A DNA stretch of 15,362 bases, from NCBI GenBank assembly GCA_017618935.1, contig JAFZTG010000185.1:1-15362 (forward strand), written 5' to 3'. Within the stretch, counting starts at the first letter, position 1; each line of letters starts with the position of its first letter. Shown here in pieces: positions 1-6,603 of this stretch. The position numbers and the translations under genes are program-made. Source of the DNA: Bacteroidales bacterium. GTDB taxonomy: Bacteria; Bacteroidota; Bacteroidia; Bacteroidales; UBA1715. The notes beneath the pieces are model-generated. The model was not told where the DNA came from. It searched no databases and worked only from the letters and a program-made list of their open reading frames with translations.

Positions 1-329
1 GACGTGTCGAACAAATTCACGCCGTGGGCTATTGCATAGTCAATCAGTCGGTTAACTTCTTCTTGGTCGATTGCATTTTCGGAATCTTCGCGGCCGCTTT
101 TCCCTTGAATTGTGGGGAAACGCATACAGCCGTAGCCCAAAATCGACACTTGTTGACCGTGCGAATCGGTACGGTAGGTCATTTTATCGGTAGGAATGTC
201 GTTGTTTTCTGTTTTGGCAGCATCCTTTTTCGCATCGGAGCAACCTGTCAGCATTGCCGCCGTGGCAGCAGTTCCAGCCCCAAAAATCTGTAAAAATCGG
301 CGACGGTTTATTTTGTTCTCTGTTTTCAT
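1..329 (-). CDS. Tat-exported aldo/keto reductase lipoprotein, N-terminal part (cut by window edge)
   Basis: The first 109 residues of a protein that runs off the left edge. The N-terminus has a twin-arginine motif (NRRRFLQ, residues 8-14), an alanine-rich hydrophobic stretch and a lipobox (LTGC, Cys30), so the protein is probably Tat-exported and then lipid-anchored. After a polar linker comes the first strand of an aldo/keto reductase barrel, ILGYGCMRFP (about residues 63-72), and a stretch with INRLIDYAIAHGVNLFDT-like character ending in the conserved FDT. The 'GxMRxP' form is typical of the COG1453-type reductases, which often carry a C-terminal 4Fe-4S domain; that part is outside the window. 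The ATG lies 7 bases after the stop of the polyferredoxin gene, so the two are very likely co-transcribed. Substrate unknown. An exported reductase would lack free NADPH, so electrons may come from the neighbouring iron-sulfur protein (inference). Confidence 0.85.
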   Translation of the reverse strand, partial: MKTENKINRRRFLQIFGAGTAATAAMLTGCSDAKKDAAKTENNDIPTDKMTYRTDSHGQQVSILGYGCMRFPTIQGKSGREDSENAIDQEEVNRLIDYAIAHGVNLFDT

Positions 330-336
330 AGTTCGG

Positions 337-1815
337 TTAAATTTCGCGTTGCACTTCGTTTCCTTCAATATAAATTGCACTGAGTGGACGGGCAGGGCAG
401 TAGTATTCGCATTGCCCGCAACCAATGCACCGTTCGGTGTTCACAACGGGTATTTTTAATACAGGATTAAATTCGTCTTTTACAACCATAAGAATTGCTC
501 CAACAGGGCAATGGCTTGCACAACTTCCGCATTTTTCGCCATCGGTTTCAACTATGCAGTTCTCCTTAATCCACACTGCGTGACCGATTTGTATCGCCGA
601 TTTTTCGGCAGGAGTGATTTTCTGTATGGCTCCTGTCGGACAGACTTCGGAACAACGGGTACATTCGGGACGGCAGAAACCGTCTTCAAACTGCATCTCG
701 GGTTGCATAAGCGTCTCGAGTTTGTTGGACGGACGAAGCACGTGGTTCGGACAGGCGGATATGCAGAGTTGGCACGCGGTACAATTCGTGGAAAAATGTC
801 TCAAACTTTGCGACCCTGCCGGCTTTGGCGGTGTCGTTCGTTCGGGAATTTTCTTGTCTTGTATGACGGCAAGTCCACCATCAACTTTTTTTGTCTGTGC
901 TTTTACCAAAGAGCCTGCTGTGACTAAAGCAGCGACAGAAAGGAATTTTCTTCTTGAATTGTCTTGTGGAGCCGATTCGGTTTCCGTTTTTGTGCGACGT
1001 TTATAGTGCATGGCGTCCCTGTTGCATGTCTCAACGCAGTTGAAGCAAGTGACGCAACGGCTGTAGTCTATTTCGTGGGCATCAGTGTTGATACAGGCTG
1101 CCTTGCAGGTTCGGGCACATAATCCGCAACTGTTGCACTTTTCCGTATCGATTACAGGTTTGAAAATAGAGAACTTTGCAAGGTAGCCCAATACTGTTCC
1201 AACGGGACAAATGTTGTTGCACCACGTACGTCCGTTTCGCCACGAAAGCACTGCTAAAACAATCAGTGTGATAGATGCGATTACGAGTGACGAAACGCTT
1301 TTTACCCACACGTCAACGGAATAGAACGTATAACTGTCCATTCGTTCGGCAATGTACGCCAATCCATTGTTACACAAGGCATAAACGGGTGCAAGCAGAT
1401 TTGCCGCAATGCGGCCGTATGCGCTATACGGGGCAATGAGATGGGCAACGGCACCAATTCCTGGCACGAGAAGAAAAATGATGAACAGCACCAACACGAC
1501 CACACGAAGAATCGTGTGATTTTTTGAAAAAGAATACTTGTATTTATTCTTTTTCCCGATTCTGCCCAATCTGCCAAACACGTCCTGCATAATGCCGAGT
1601 GGACAGATTACCGAGCAATAGAGTCGGCCGAACACGAGTGTAAGCACGACCAATCCGGCGACAATGCCAACGTTCAGAGCCAAGACGGCGGGCAGAAGTT
1701 GAATTTTCGCCAACCAACCGAAATAGGCGTGGATTGTACCTGTGAAATCAAGAAATAAGAGTGTTATAAGAATGAAAAATATAACTGCGACTGTAATTCT
1801 GATTTTTCGTAACAT
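337..1815 (-). CDS. Membrane polyferredoxin, NapH-NapG-like fusion with internal Tat motif
   Basis: A 492-residue iron-sulfur membrane protein. The N-terminal half is NapH/NosR/CcoG-like: hydrophobic segments near residues 6-25, 41-62, 103-125 and 172-192, two CxxxCP motifs (Cys67/71 and Cys199/203), then two 4Fe-4S sites (Cys227/230/233/237 and Cys254/257/260/264). A second export-like element follows at residues 287-306: SRRKFL, a hydrophobic run and an A-x-A-like end (VKA). The C-terminal half has four more cysteine clusters (345-355, 381-392, 420/429-436, 463-473), matching the four clusters of periplasmic NapG. By family knowledge this would take electrons from menaquinol and pass them to a periplasmic acceptor. 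I chose the ATG at 1815; a TTG 21 bases upstream is in frame but adds an unneeded extension. It lies between the TonB receptor gene (31-base gap) and the reductase gene (7-base gap). Confidence 0.88.
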   Translation of the reverse strand: MLRKIRITVAVIFFILITLLFLDFTGTIHAYFGWLAKIQLLPAVLALNVGIVAGLVVLTLVFGRLYCSVICPLGIMQDVFGRLGRIGKKNKYKYSFSKNHTILRVVVLVLFIIFLLVPGIGAVAHLIAPYSAYGRIAANLLAPVYALCNNGLAYIAERMDSYTFYSVDVWVKSVSSLVIASITLIVLAVLSWRNGRTWCNNICPVGTVLGYLAKFSIFKPVIDTEKCNSCGLCARTCKAACINTDAHEIDYSRCVTCFNCVETCNRDAMHYKRRTKTETESAPQDNSRRKFLSVAALVTAGSLVKAQTKKVDGGLAVIQDKKIPERTTPPKPAGSQSLRHFSTNCTACQLCISACPNHVLRPSNKLETLMQPEMQFEDGFCRPECTRCSEVCPTGAIQKITPAEKSAIQIGHAVWIKENCIVETDGEKCGSCASHCPVGAILMVVKDEFNPVLKIPVVNTERCIGCGQCEYYCPARPLSAIYIEGNEVQREI

Positions 1816-1846
1816 AGAAATAAGTATATGCGTCAAATAAATGATA

Positions 1847-3817
1847 TTAATAACTATTCTTTGGTGTGGAATGAAGATTAAGACTAAGTCCTGCCGAGCA
1901 AGTGAATTTAGGCAGCGGATAGCCGAGCATGGTCTCGTAGTCGCCCGAACAGATTGCCGTTTCGCCTTGTACGAACAAATTGACCGCTTTTATCTGCTGG
2001 GAAATCTTTGCGTCGATAAGGGCGAAAGACTTTGTCGTTTCCGTTTGACCGACCGCTAAATACAACTTGTCAATGTATTGGGTGCCAACCTTCAACGTGG
2101 TGTTTTTCAATGTGTATTGGATGTTCAAGCCGGCTTTTTGTCGTGGCGAACCCACAATGGGGTTTTCCATATACACGTAACTATAATTGCCGTTGACAGA
2201 GAGGTCTTTTATATTTCTTTCCATTGAGAATTCCACTCCCGTATTTTTAAACTCGCCCACGTTTTGATTTTTTGGCTTGCCGTCTATCATAACGGTTTGC
2301 ACAATGTTGTCGCCTATGGTGTGGTATAAATCGAGTTTTGCTGAAAAATTATCAATGTTAAATGGTTTAAAATCTTTATTGTATTCAAAAGCGCATTCAA
2401 AGTTGTGGCAATGTTCTGGAAGCAGATCTGCATTTGCCGCGGCATACATATACAGTTCACGCATATTGGGTGTGCGGAATCCTTTGGAATATAGCAGTTT
2501 TACGTTCCTGGCAAGAATAGTTCCTGCTTTATTTACAGATTCAAGAGTAAATCCAGCCATAGGAATCAGAATGGTTCCGTACAAACTATGATTTTCGGCT
2601 CGAAGGCCTACTTCTGGATAAGATTCTATATAATTATTCTTCAATTCTTTGGAAAAACGTTGCCTTGCCAAAATATATCCTGCGGTTTCGCTAAATGAAA
2701 GATGGTCGGCGTAGATTTCGGTCGTGGGATTTCGATAGGCATTCCCTCCGTAGAGTTTGAGATTGAAACCTCCTGTTAAGCTTGTCCGAGTTCTGATAAG
2801 ATAAATAGATTGTTTCATATTTACGCCTCCCATATAGTCGGTGGAATGAAACAAGTATTCCTGTGGCTTTTCACCTTCCTTGAAACCATCGTTTATTTGA
2901 TGTTGGCCCCAATTATAATATACGTCGAGAGCGCCATTAGTATGTCCAAAATATACGTTATCTAACGTAACGGTATAAATTCCACGTGTTACATTTGCTT
3001 CGCATTCGTTAAGAGGAGCGGAGACGCTTCCTGGCATTTCAATGTCGAAATGACTGATGTTTGCATCAGCTCTCAGTTTCCAATGACGGTTGATGCTGTA
3101 ACCTATTTTTGCGAATCCACTCAGCGAATTGTAGGCTGAGTTTTCGCGATAACCGTTGGAATGTTCATAGTTCCCGCTTGCAAAAAGCGATATTTTATTA
3201 TGACGGAAACCGTCGCTCACCATACATTGTGTTGTTCCGTAAGAACCGACTTTTGCACGCATACGGAGTGTATTTCCGTTGCTCATTTCCTCTTTTGTAA
3301 TGAAATTGATGGCACCTCCCATTGCATTTGAACCATACAAAAACGAAGCCGCTCCGTGTATTACTTCCACTGTCTTGATGTTGTCGGACGTGTAGGTGTC
3401 GGCCATTGGGTGCCCATAAATGGGGGCGTATTGCGGATGTCCGTCAATGAGGATGAGAATTCGTCCGGCGCTGCCCGAAAAACCACGCATGGTAATGTTT
3501 CCCGACGCTCCCGACGAAACTCCGTAGCCGGCAACGCCTTGCGAATTGTAAAACAATCCGGGTATGTTCTCTTTCAAGACAGGCAAAATCGACGATTCAC
3601 CCTTACTTTCTATTTCAACGGGACTTATATCATCTATAGATAGTGTCAACGTCGGCGCGTACCCATAGATAAGGACAGGGGGAATAGATCCAATTTTTAG
3701 TACTTGATTTGCGTCCGATATTGGTCCGTTCTCGTTCTTCGAGGAATCCTCGGTTTCTTGGGAAAACAAGGAACAAAAGGCAAACAGGGAAATCAAGAAT
3801 AGTATGTTTTTTTTCAT
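1847..3817 (-). CDS. TonB-dependent outer-membrane receptor, small BtuB/iron-type
   Basis: A 656-residue outer-membrane receptor. Residues 1-20 are a Sec signal peptide (ending FSQ). There is no N-terminal carboxypeptidase-like domain of the SusC type. The plug domain covers about 48-176 and shows the family hallmarks MRGF (110-113), LILIDGHP (121-128) and VEVIHGAASFLYGSNAMGGA (150-169). The rest alternates in the way of a 22-strand beta barrel. The length and plug resemble vitamin B12, heme, siderophore or copper receptors; the ligand cannot be told from sequence. It is the first gene of the apparent operon with the polyferredoxin and exported reductase, so the ligand may be reduced after uptake (inference). 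The ATG follows an AGAAAAG-like stretch and lies about 28 bases after a TATCTTTG promoter element. Confidence 0.92.
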   Translation of the reverse strand: MKKNILFLISLFAFCSLFSQETEDSSKNENGPISDANQVLKIGSIPPVLIYGYAPTLTLSIDDISPVEIESKGESSILPVLKENIPGLFYNSQGVAGYGVSSGASGNITMRGFSGSAGRILILIDGHPQYAPIYGHPMADTYTSDNIKTVEVIHGAASFLYGSNAMGGAINFITKEEMSNGNTLRMRAKVGSYGTTQCMVSDGFRHNKISLFASGNYEHSNGYRENSAYNSLSGFAKIGYSINRHWKLRADANISHFDIEMPGSVSAPLNECEANVTRGIYTVTLDNVYFGHTNGALDVYYNWGQHQINDGFKEGEKPQEYLFHSTDYMGGVNMKQSIYLIRTRTSLTGGFNLKLYGGNAYRNPTTEIYADHLSFSETAGYILARQRFSKELKNNYIESYPEVGLRAENHSLYGTILIPMAGFTLESVNKAGTILARNVKLLYSKGFRTPNMRELYMYAAANADLLPEHCHNFECAFEYNKDFKPFNIDNFSAKLDLYHTIGDNIVQTVMIDGKPKNQNVGEFKNTGVEFSMERNIKDLSVNGNYSYVYMENPIVGSPRQKAGLNIQYTLKNTTLKVGTQYIDKLYLAVGQTETTKSFALIDAKISQQIKAVNLFVQGETAICSGDYETMLGYPLPKFTCSAGLSLNLHSTPKNSY

Positions 3818-3844
3818 TTCTTTTCAGTTGTCATAAATTTTTAT

Positions 3845-3852
3845 CAAAGATA
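3845..3852 (-). promoter_or_regulatory. Candidate promoter -7 element of the TonB receptor operon
   Basis: On the minus strand this reads TATCTTTG, a full match to the Bacteroidetes -7 consensus TAnnTTTG. It would place the transcription start about 20 bases before the receptor ATG. No clear TTG-type -33 element is present at the usual distance, only T-rich sequence. Confidence 0.5.
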
Positions 3853-3940
3853 TTCTTTTCCTGAAAATACCGTTAAAAGATGTAATTTAATAGACCAACT
3901 TTGATTGTTTAATAAAAGAAGGATAGTAAAAAAAAAATCG

Positions 3941-3948
3941 TAAATTGC
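3941..3948 (+). promoter_or_regulatory. Weak candidate -7 element for the lipoprotein gene
   Basis: TAAATTGC preceded by a ten-base A run and TCG. It differs from TAnnTTTG in the last bases. The same arrangement (A run, TCG, TAA-TTT, GCC) occurs at the adk promoter at 5877-5897, which is the main support. It lies only 13 bases from the ATG, giving a very short leader. No -33 element is evident. Confidence 0.25.
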
Positions 3949-3961
3949 CCACAGTAAAAAG

Positions 3962-4534
3962 ATGATAAAAATGAAGGTAAAAACTCTTTGTGTCGTTCTT
4001 CTTAGCATTCTTGTTACTTCGTGTAACATTCGTCACGCTAAGAATATAAAGGATTGCGAATTTTCGCTCAATTCAGTATCAAATGTATCGGTAAACAATG
4101 TGCCGTTAGACAGCAAAAATCTTTTAAAAAATCTTACGCTTTTAACACAGATAATGACTGTTGGGAAAACTTCGGAAATTCCAATCTCGTTTCTCGCAGA
4201 ACTAAAAATCGACAATCCCAATAACGAAAAGGCGGAACTGAGCGCATTGGAGTGGATTTTGCTAATACGCGACATTGAGGTTGCAACGGGCGTTGTTGAC
4301 CAGAAAGTGAAGATTGACGCTAAGCAGACAACGTTTGTGACTATTCCGGTTGAAACAAACACCAATGTGCTGAAAAAACTTTCACCGCAAGAAATCAATA
4401 CATTGGTCACGAATCTCAGCAATTCAAGAGGGTTGCCGCGAAATTCCGTGCTCAAAGTGAAGCCAGCCATGAAAATTGGCAAAAAAATGCTCAAAACACC
4501 GAATTATTTCACCATTGACGTTTCGGGCAAATAG
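3962..4534 (+). CDS. LEA2/WHy-type lipoprotein
   Basis: A 190-residue putative lipoprotein. The signal peptide has a basic start, a hydrophobic core and a lipobox ending VTSC (Cys21). The body resembles the late-embryogenesis-abundant type 2 (WHy/LEA14) fold: a strand with LAELKIDNPNNEKAEL (about 78-93), then the pattern of a single extracellular immunoglobulin-like beta sandwich including VATGVV, IDAKQTTFVTIPVE and a closing strand LKTPNYFTIDV. Such lipoproteins are common in Bacteroidetes; their role is not well defined. A second in-frame ATG at 3971 would also give a normal signal peptide. It is divergent from the TonB operon and ends one base before the convergent outer-membrane gene. No operon partner. 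Confidence 0.8.
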   Translation: MIKMKVKTLCVVLLSILVTSCNIRHAKNIKDCEFSLNSVSNVSVNNVPLDSKNLLKNLTLLTQIMTVGKTSEIPISFLAELKIDNPNNEKAELSALEWILLIRDIEVATGVVDQKVKIDAKQTTFVTIPVETNTNVLKKLSPQEINTLVTNLSNSRGLPRNSVLKVKPAMKIGKKMLKTPNYFTIDVSGK

Positions 4535-4535
4535 T

Positions 4536-5342
4536 TTACAGCACAACGGAAAAAGCGACGCAATTCGTGATGCCCAAATAATAATTGAACGCTGTTTCCA
4601 CAAAACAGCGAAATCTCTTGTATGGGAGCATTATCATAAGATTTATCGGTTGCTCTTGATTATCATATTGAACATCAATAGTTATTTTTCCTTGTAGATT
4701 ATATTGCAATCCTAATGAGAATGTAAATTTGTTTATTGATGTTTGTTGTAGTTGCGTTATACAACTCAATTCTTTGCTAATCTTATATCCAGCTTGCAAT
4801 TTTGATATTGTTTCATGTTTTGTGCTTTTTGTTCGTAATTGTAACGGATTGATAAGATGTATTCCGTACAACAATCGTTTTTGCTCTCCAAAAAATGCAA
4901 ATTCTGGGAAAACCGAAAAACCTCGACCATATTCGTCTTGGAATTCTTGCTGAATGTCGCATTTCACGCCAACGGAGTGGTGTGAGGTGATTTTCCGTGC
5001 TATGCAAAAATCGTAGTATGTTTCCCGAAAATGTGCGTTTCCGAAAACGATTACTGATGTTCCTATCGTGTTTTGTTTCACTGGTGTACACGCGTTTATG
5101 CGTGAACACAACATATTCGTCGTGTAATAGTTTGTGCTATACGCTGTTCCGATTTCAGTCTGTTCACAACTGACAAGCGTTGCAGGATTTGTTTGAATGG
5201 CAAAAACGCTATTCGTTGACAACATTCCACACAAATTCCCCGAGAAAAATCCCGTAGAAAACCGTGATTCTTGTGAAAAGACTGAATTGAAAAGACCTAA
5301 GACGAATACGAAACAAACGATGTTAATTCGTTTTGTATTCAA
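4536..5342 (-). CDS. Putative outer-membrane beta-barrel protein (PorV/PorQ or FadL-like)
   Basis: A 268-residue protein with a signal peptide (about 1-23, ending FSQ). Soon after follows TNSVFAIQTNPATLV (about 43-57), the 'A..NPA' motif typical of PorV/PorQ and FadL-like barrels, then alternating amphipathic strands and a hydrophobic C-terminal strand (VAFSVVL). No specific function recognised. The start must be TTG at 5342: an in-frame stop lies about five codons upstream and the next ATG is past the signal peptide. The first 20 bases overlap the end of purE on the same strand, suggesting translational coupling. The mature part has nine cysteines, which is unusual for an outer-membrane barrel. 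Family assignment is by motif and general look only. Confidence 0.65.
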   Translation of the reverse strand: MNTKRINIVCFVFVLGLFNSVFSQESRFSTGFFSGNLCGMLSTNSVFAIQTNPATLVSCEQTEIGTAYSTNYYTTNMLCSRINACTPVKQNTIGTSVIVFGNAHFRETYYDFCIARKITSHHSVGVKCDIQQEFQDEYGRGFSVFPEFAFFGEQKRLLYGIHLINPLQLRTKSTKHETISKLQAGYKISKELSCITQLQQTSINKFTFSLGLQYNLQGKITIDVQYDNQEQPINLMIMLPYKRFRCFVETAFNYYLGITNCVAFSVVL

Positions 5343-5829
5343 AGTGTATGTCTTTTAGGTCAGCGTTTGCTTTTTCTATTTTAGCTTTCAAATTTTCTTT
5401 GTAGTCTGCCAATGCCTTTGCTACTCGTTCGTCTGCCATGGCAATGAATTGTGCGGCAAGAATTCCTGCGTTTTCGGCAGCGTTGATGCCTACTGTGGCA
5501 ACAGGAATGCCCGACGGCATTTGCACGATAGCCAAAAGAGCGTCTATGCCTTGTAAACTTGCACTAATGGGAACGCCGATAACGGGAACGGTTGTCATTG
5601 ATGCAATAACACCAGGAAGGTGAGCGGCCATACCTGCTGCTGCAATAATAACTTTAATGCCGTTCGCTTTTGCATTTTTTGCGAATTTTTCAACTGCTTC
5701 TGGCGTTCTGTGTGCCGACAACGCAATGATTTCAAAAGGAATTTGCATTTTGTCAAGCAGTTTCGCTGCTTTTTCCATCACGGGCATATCCGATGTACTG
5801 CCCATAATAATACTGACTTGTGGTTGCAT
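5323..5829 (-). CDS. purE: N5-carboxyaminoimidazole ribonucleotide mutase
   Basis: A class I PurE of 168 residues, catalysing the conversion of N5-CAIR to CAIR in de novo purine synthesis in the cytoplasm. The sequence shows the family motifs in order: IIMGSTSDMPVM (about 7-18), LSAHRTPE (37-44, with the catalytic His), AAAGMAAHLPGVIA (63-76), VIGVPI, and the substrate-loop stretch around DALLAIVQMPSGIPVATVGI. The length is normal, with a slightly longer, charged C-terminal helix. It is divergent from adk across a 139-base gap and shares 20 bases with the following outer-membrane gene. PurK, the usual partner that makes N5-CAIR, is not in the window. Confidence 0.97.
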   Translation of the reverse strand: MQPQVSIIMGSTSDMPVMEKAAKLLDKMQIPFEIIALSAHRTPEAVEKFAKNAKANGIKVIIAAAGMAAHLPGVIASMTTVPVIGVPISASLQGIDALLAIVQMPSGIPVATVGINAAENAGILAAQFIAMADERVAKALADYKENLKAKIEKANADLKDIHFEYKTN

Positions 5830-5863
5830 GTGAATCGTGTTTTATTATACTTTTTACTTTTGT

Positions 5864-5895
5864 TTTCGCAAAGATGAAAAAAAATCGTAATTTCG
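5864..5895 (+). promoter_or_regulatory. Candidate adk promoter
   Basis: Plus strand: TTTCG (5864-5868), 19 bases, then TAATTTCG (5888-5895), one mismatch from TAnnTTTG. It gives a leader of about 65 bases. The candidate cstA promoter has the same TTTCG plus TAATTTTG make-up, which lends some support. A weaker alternative -7 (TTTCTTTG, 5913-5920) lies downstream, inside a hairpin. Confidence 0.4.
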
Positions 5896-5899
5896 CCAA
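5869..5899 (-). promoter_or_regulatory. Candidate purE promoter
   Basis: Minus strand: TTGG (5896-5899), 19 bases, then CATCTTTG (5869-5876), one mismatch from TAnnTTTG. The spacing fits the Bacteroidetes -33/-7 pattern and implies a leader of about 30 bases before the purE ATG. It almost completely overlaps the candidate adk promoter on the other strand. Confidence 0.45.
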
Positions 5900-5907
5900 C
5901 GCTTAAC

Positions 5908-5931
5908 GAAGATTTCTTTGCAGAAATTTTC
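5908..5931 (+). promoter_or_regulatory. Hairpin in the adk leader
   Basis: Two 10-base arms (5908-5917 and 5922-5931) pair along their whole length with one G-U pair, around a TTGC loop. No T run follows, so it is not an intrinsic terminator. It would sit in the 5' untranslated region of adk, about 37 bases before the ATG. It could stabilise the messenger or bind a regulator; no known riboswitch was recognised. Confidence 0.35.
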
Positions 5932-5968
5932 ACTTGGCAAAGTATCAATAAATAAATAAAAATAAACT

Positions 5969-6541
5969 ATGTTAAATTTAGTATTGTTCGGCCCTCCGGG
6001 AGCTGGAAAAGGAACTCAGTCAGACAAAATCGTTGAAAAATACAATTTGTGTCACATCTCAACAGGTGATTTGCTTCGTGCTGAAATGAAAGCAGAAACA
6101 GAACTTGGCAAACAGGCAAAAGCAAAAATTGAAAAGGGTGAATTGGTTTCTGATGACATCGTGATTGGAATGATGGCTAACAAAATTGCTGAAAACGCAA
6201 AAGGAAACGGTTTCATTTTCGACGGTTTCCCTCGTACGACTGCACAGGCCGTTGCATTGGACGATTTGATGGCAAAACACAATATTGCCGTTTCTTGTAT
6301 GATTTCGTTGGAAGTTGATACGCCAGAATTGGTAAAACGTTTGTTGGAACGTGGAAAAGTTTCTGGTCGTGCCGATGACCAAAACGAAAGCGTTATCATG
6401 AACCGTATTAAGGTGTATAACAGCGAAACTGCTCCTGTTAAGGATTTTTATGCAAAACAAGGTAAATTGAAGGAAATCAAGGGTGTTGGCACTATTGACG
6501 ACATTTTTGCCTCAATTTGTGGCGTTTGCGATAAATTTTAA
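5969..6541 (+). CDS. adk: Adenylate kinase, short type
   Basis: A 190-residue cytoplasmic enzyme that interconverts ATP + AMP and 2 ADP. It has the P-loop GPPGAGKGT (8-16), [11 protein letters not shown] (28-38) of the AMP-binding site, FDGFPRT (about 84-90), and [14 protein letters not shown] (about 124-137) leading into the short LID without the zinc cysteines. The length fits the short-LID form usual in Bacteroidetes. It is followed by an intrinsic terminator and then obg; adk next to obg is a common Bacteroidetes arrangement. The upstream region contains an overlapping divergent promoter pair shared with purE and a leader hairpin. Confidence 0.97.
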   Translation: MLNLVLFGPPGAGKGTQSDKIVEKYNLCHISTGDLLRAEMKAETELGKQAKAKIEKGELVSDDIVIGMMANKIAENAKGNGFIFDGFPRTTAQAVALDDLMAKHNIAVSCMISLEVDTPELVKRLLERGKVSGRADDQNESVIMNRIKVYNSETAPVKDFYAKQGKLKEIKGVGTIDDIFASICGVCDKF

Positions 6542-6550
6542 TTAATACAC

Positions 6551-6588
6551 AATGTGGAAGTGCACATGGGCATTTCCACATTTTTTTT
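6551..6588 (+). terminator. Intrinsic terminator between adk and obg
   Basis: Arms 6551-6563 and 6570-6582 form a 13-base-pair stem (one G-U) with a six-base loop, directly followed by a run of eight T (6581-6588). This is a textbook rho-independent terminator. It ends 15 bases before the obg ATG, so it may act as an attenuator for obg rather than a full stop. Confidence 0.85.
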
Positions 6589-6603
6589 GAGAATTTCCAA
6601 ACT

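Noticed and set aside
1816..1836. Upstream TTG start of the polyferredoxin gene
   Set aside because: The ATG at 1815 gives a normal short basic start before the first membrane segment; the seven extra residues add nothing and no ribosome site favours TTG.
2277..2591. Open frames of 60-140 codons opposite the TonB receptor, polyferredoxin, CstA and phosphatase genes
   Set aside because: They have no recognisable domains, and they lie antisense to genes with clear family motifs, so they are shadows.
2981..2993. TCCACGTGTTACA as a possible parS site, also found at 13740-13752
   Set aside because: It shares the CACGTG core and a few outer bases with parS but matches only 10-11 of 16 positions, both copies lie inside coding genes, and a few chance 13-base repeats are expected in a window of this size.
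3928..3937. Run of ten A as a phase-variation tract
   Set aside because: It is outside any coding region and a similar A run occurs before the adk promoter, so it is more likely part of promoter make-up.
5913..5920. TTTCTTTG as the adk -7 element
   Set aside because: It has one mismatch, a poor -33 partner, and lies inside the leader hairpin; the TTTCG-19-TAATTTCG pair just upstream is better, though not excluded by data.
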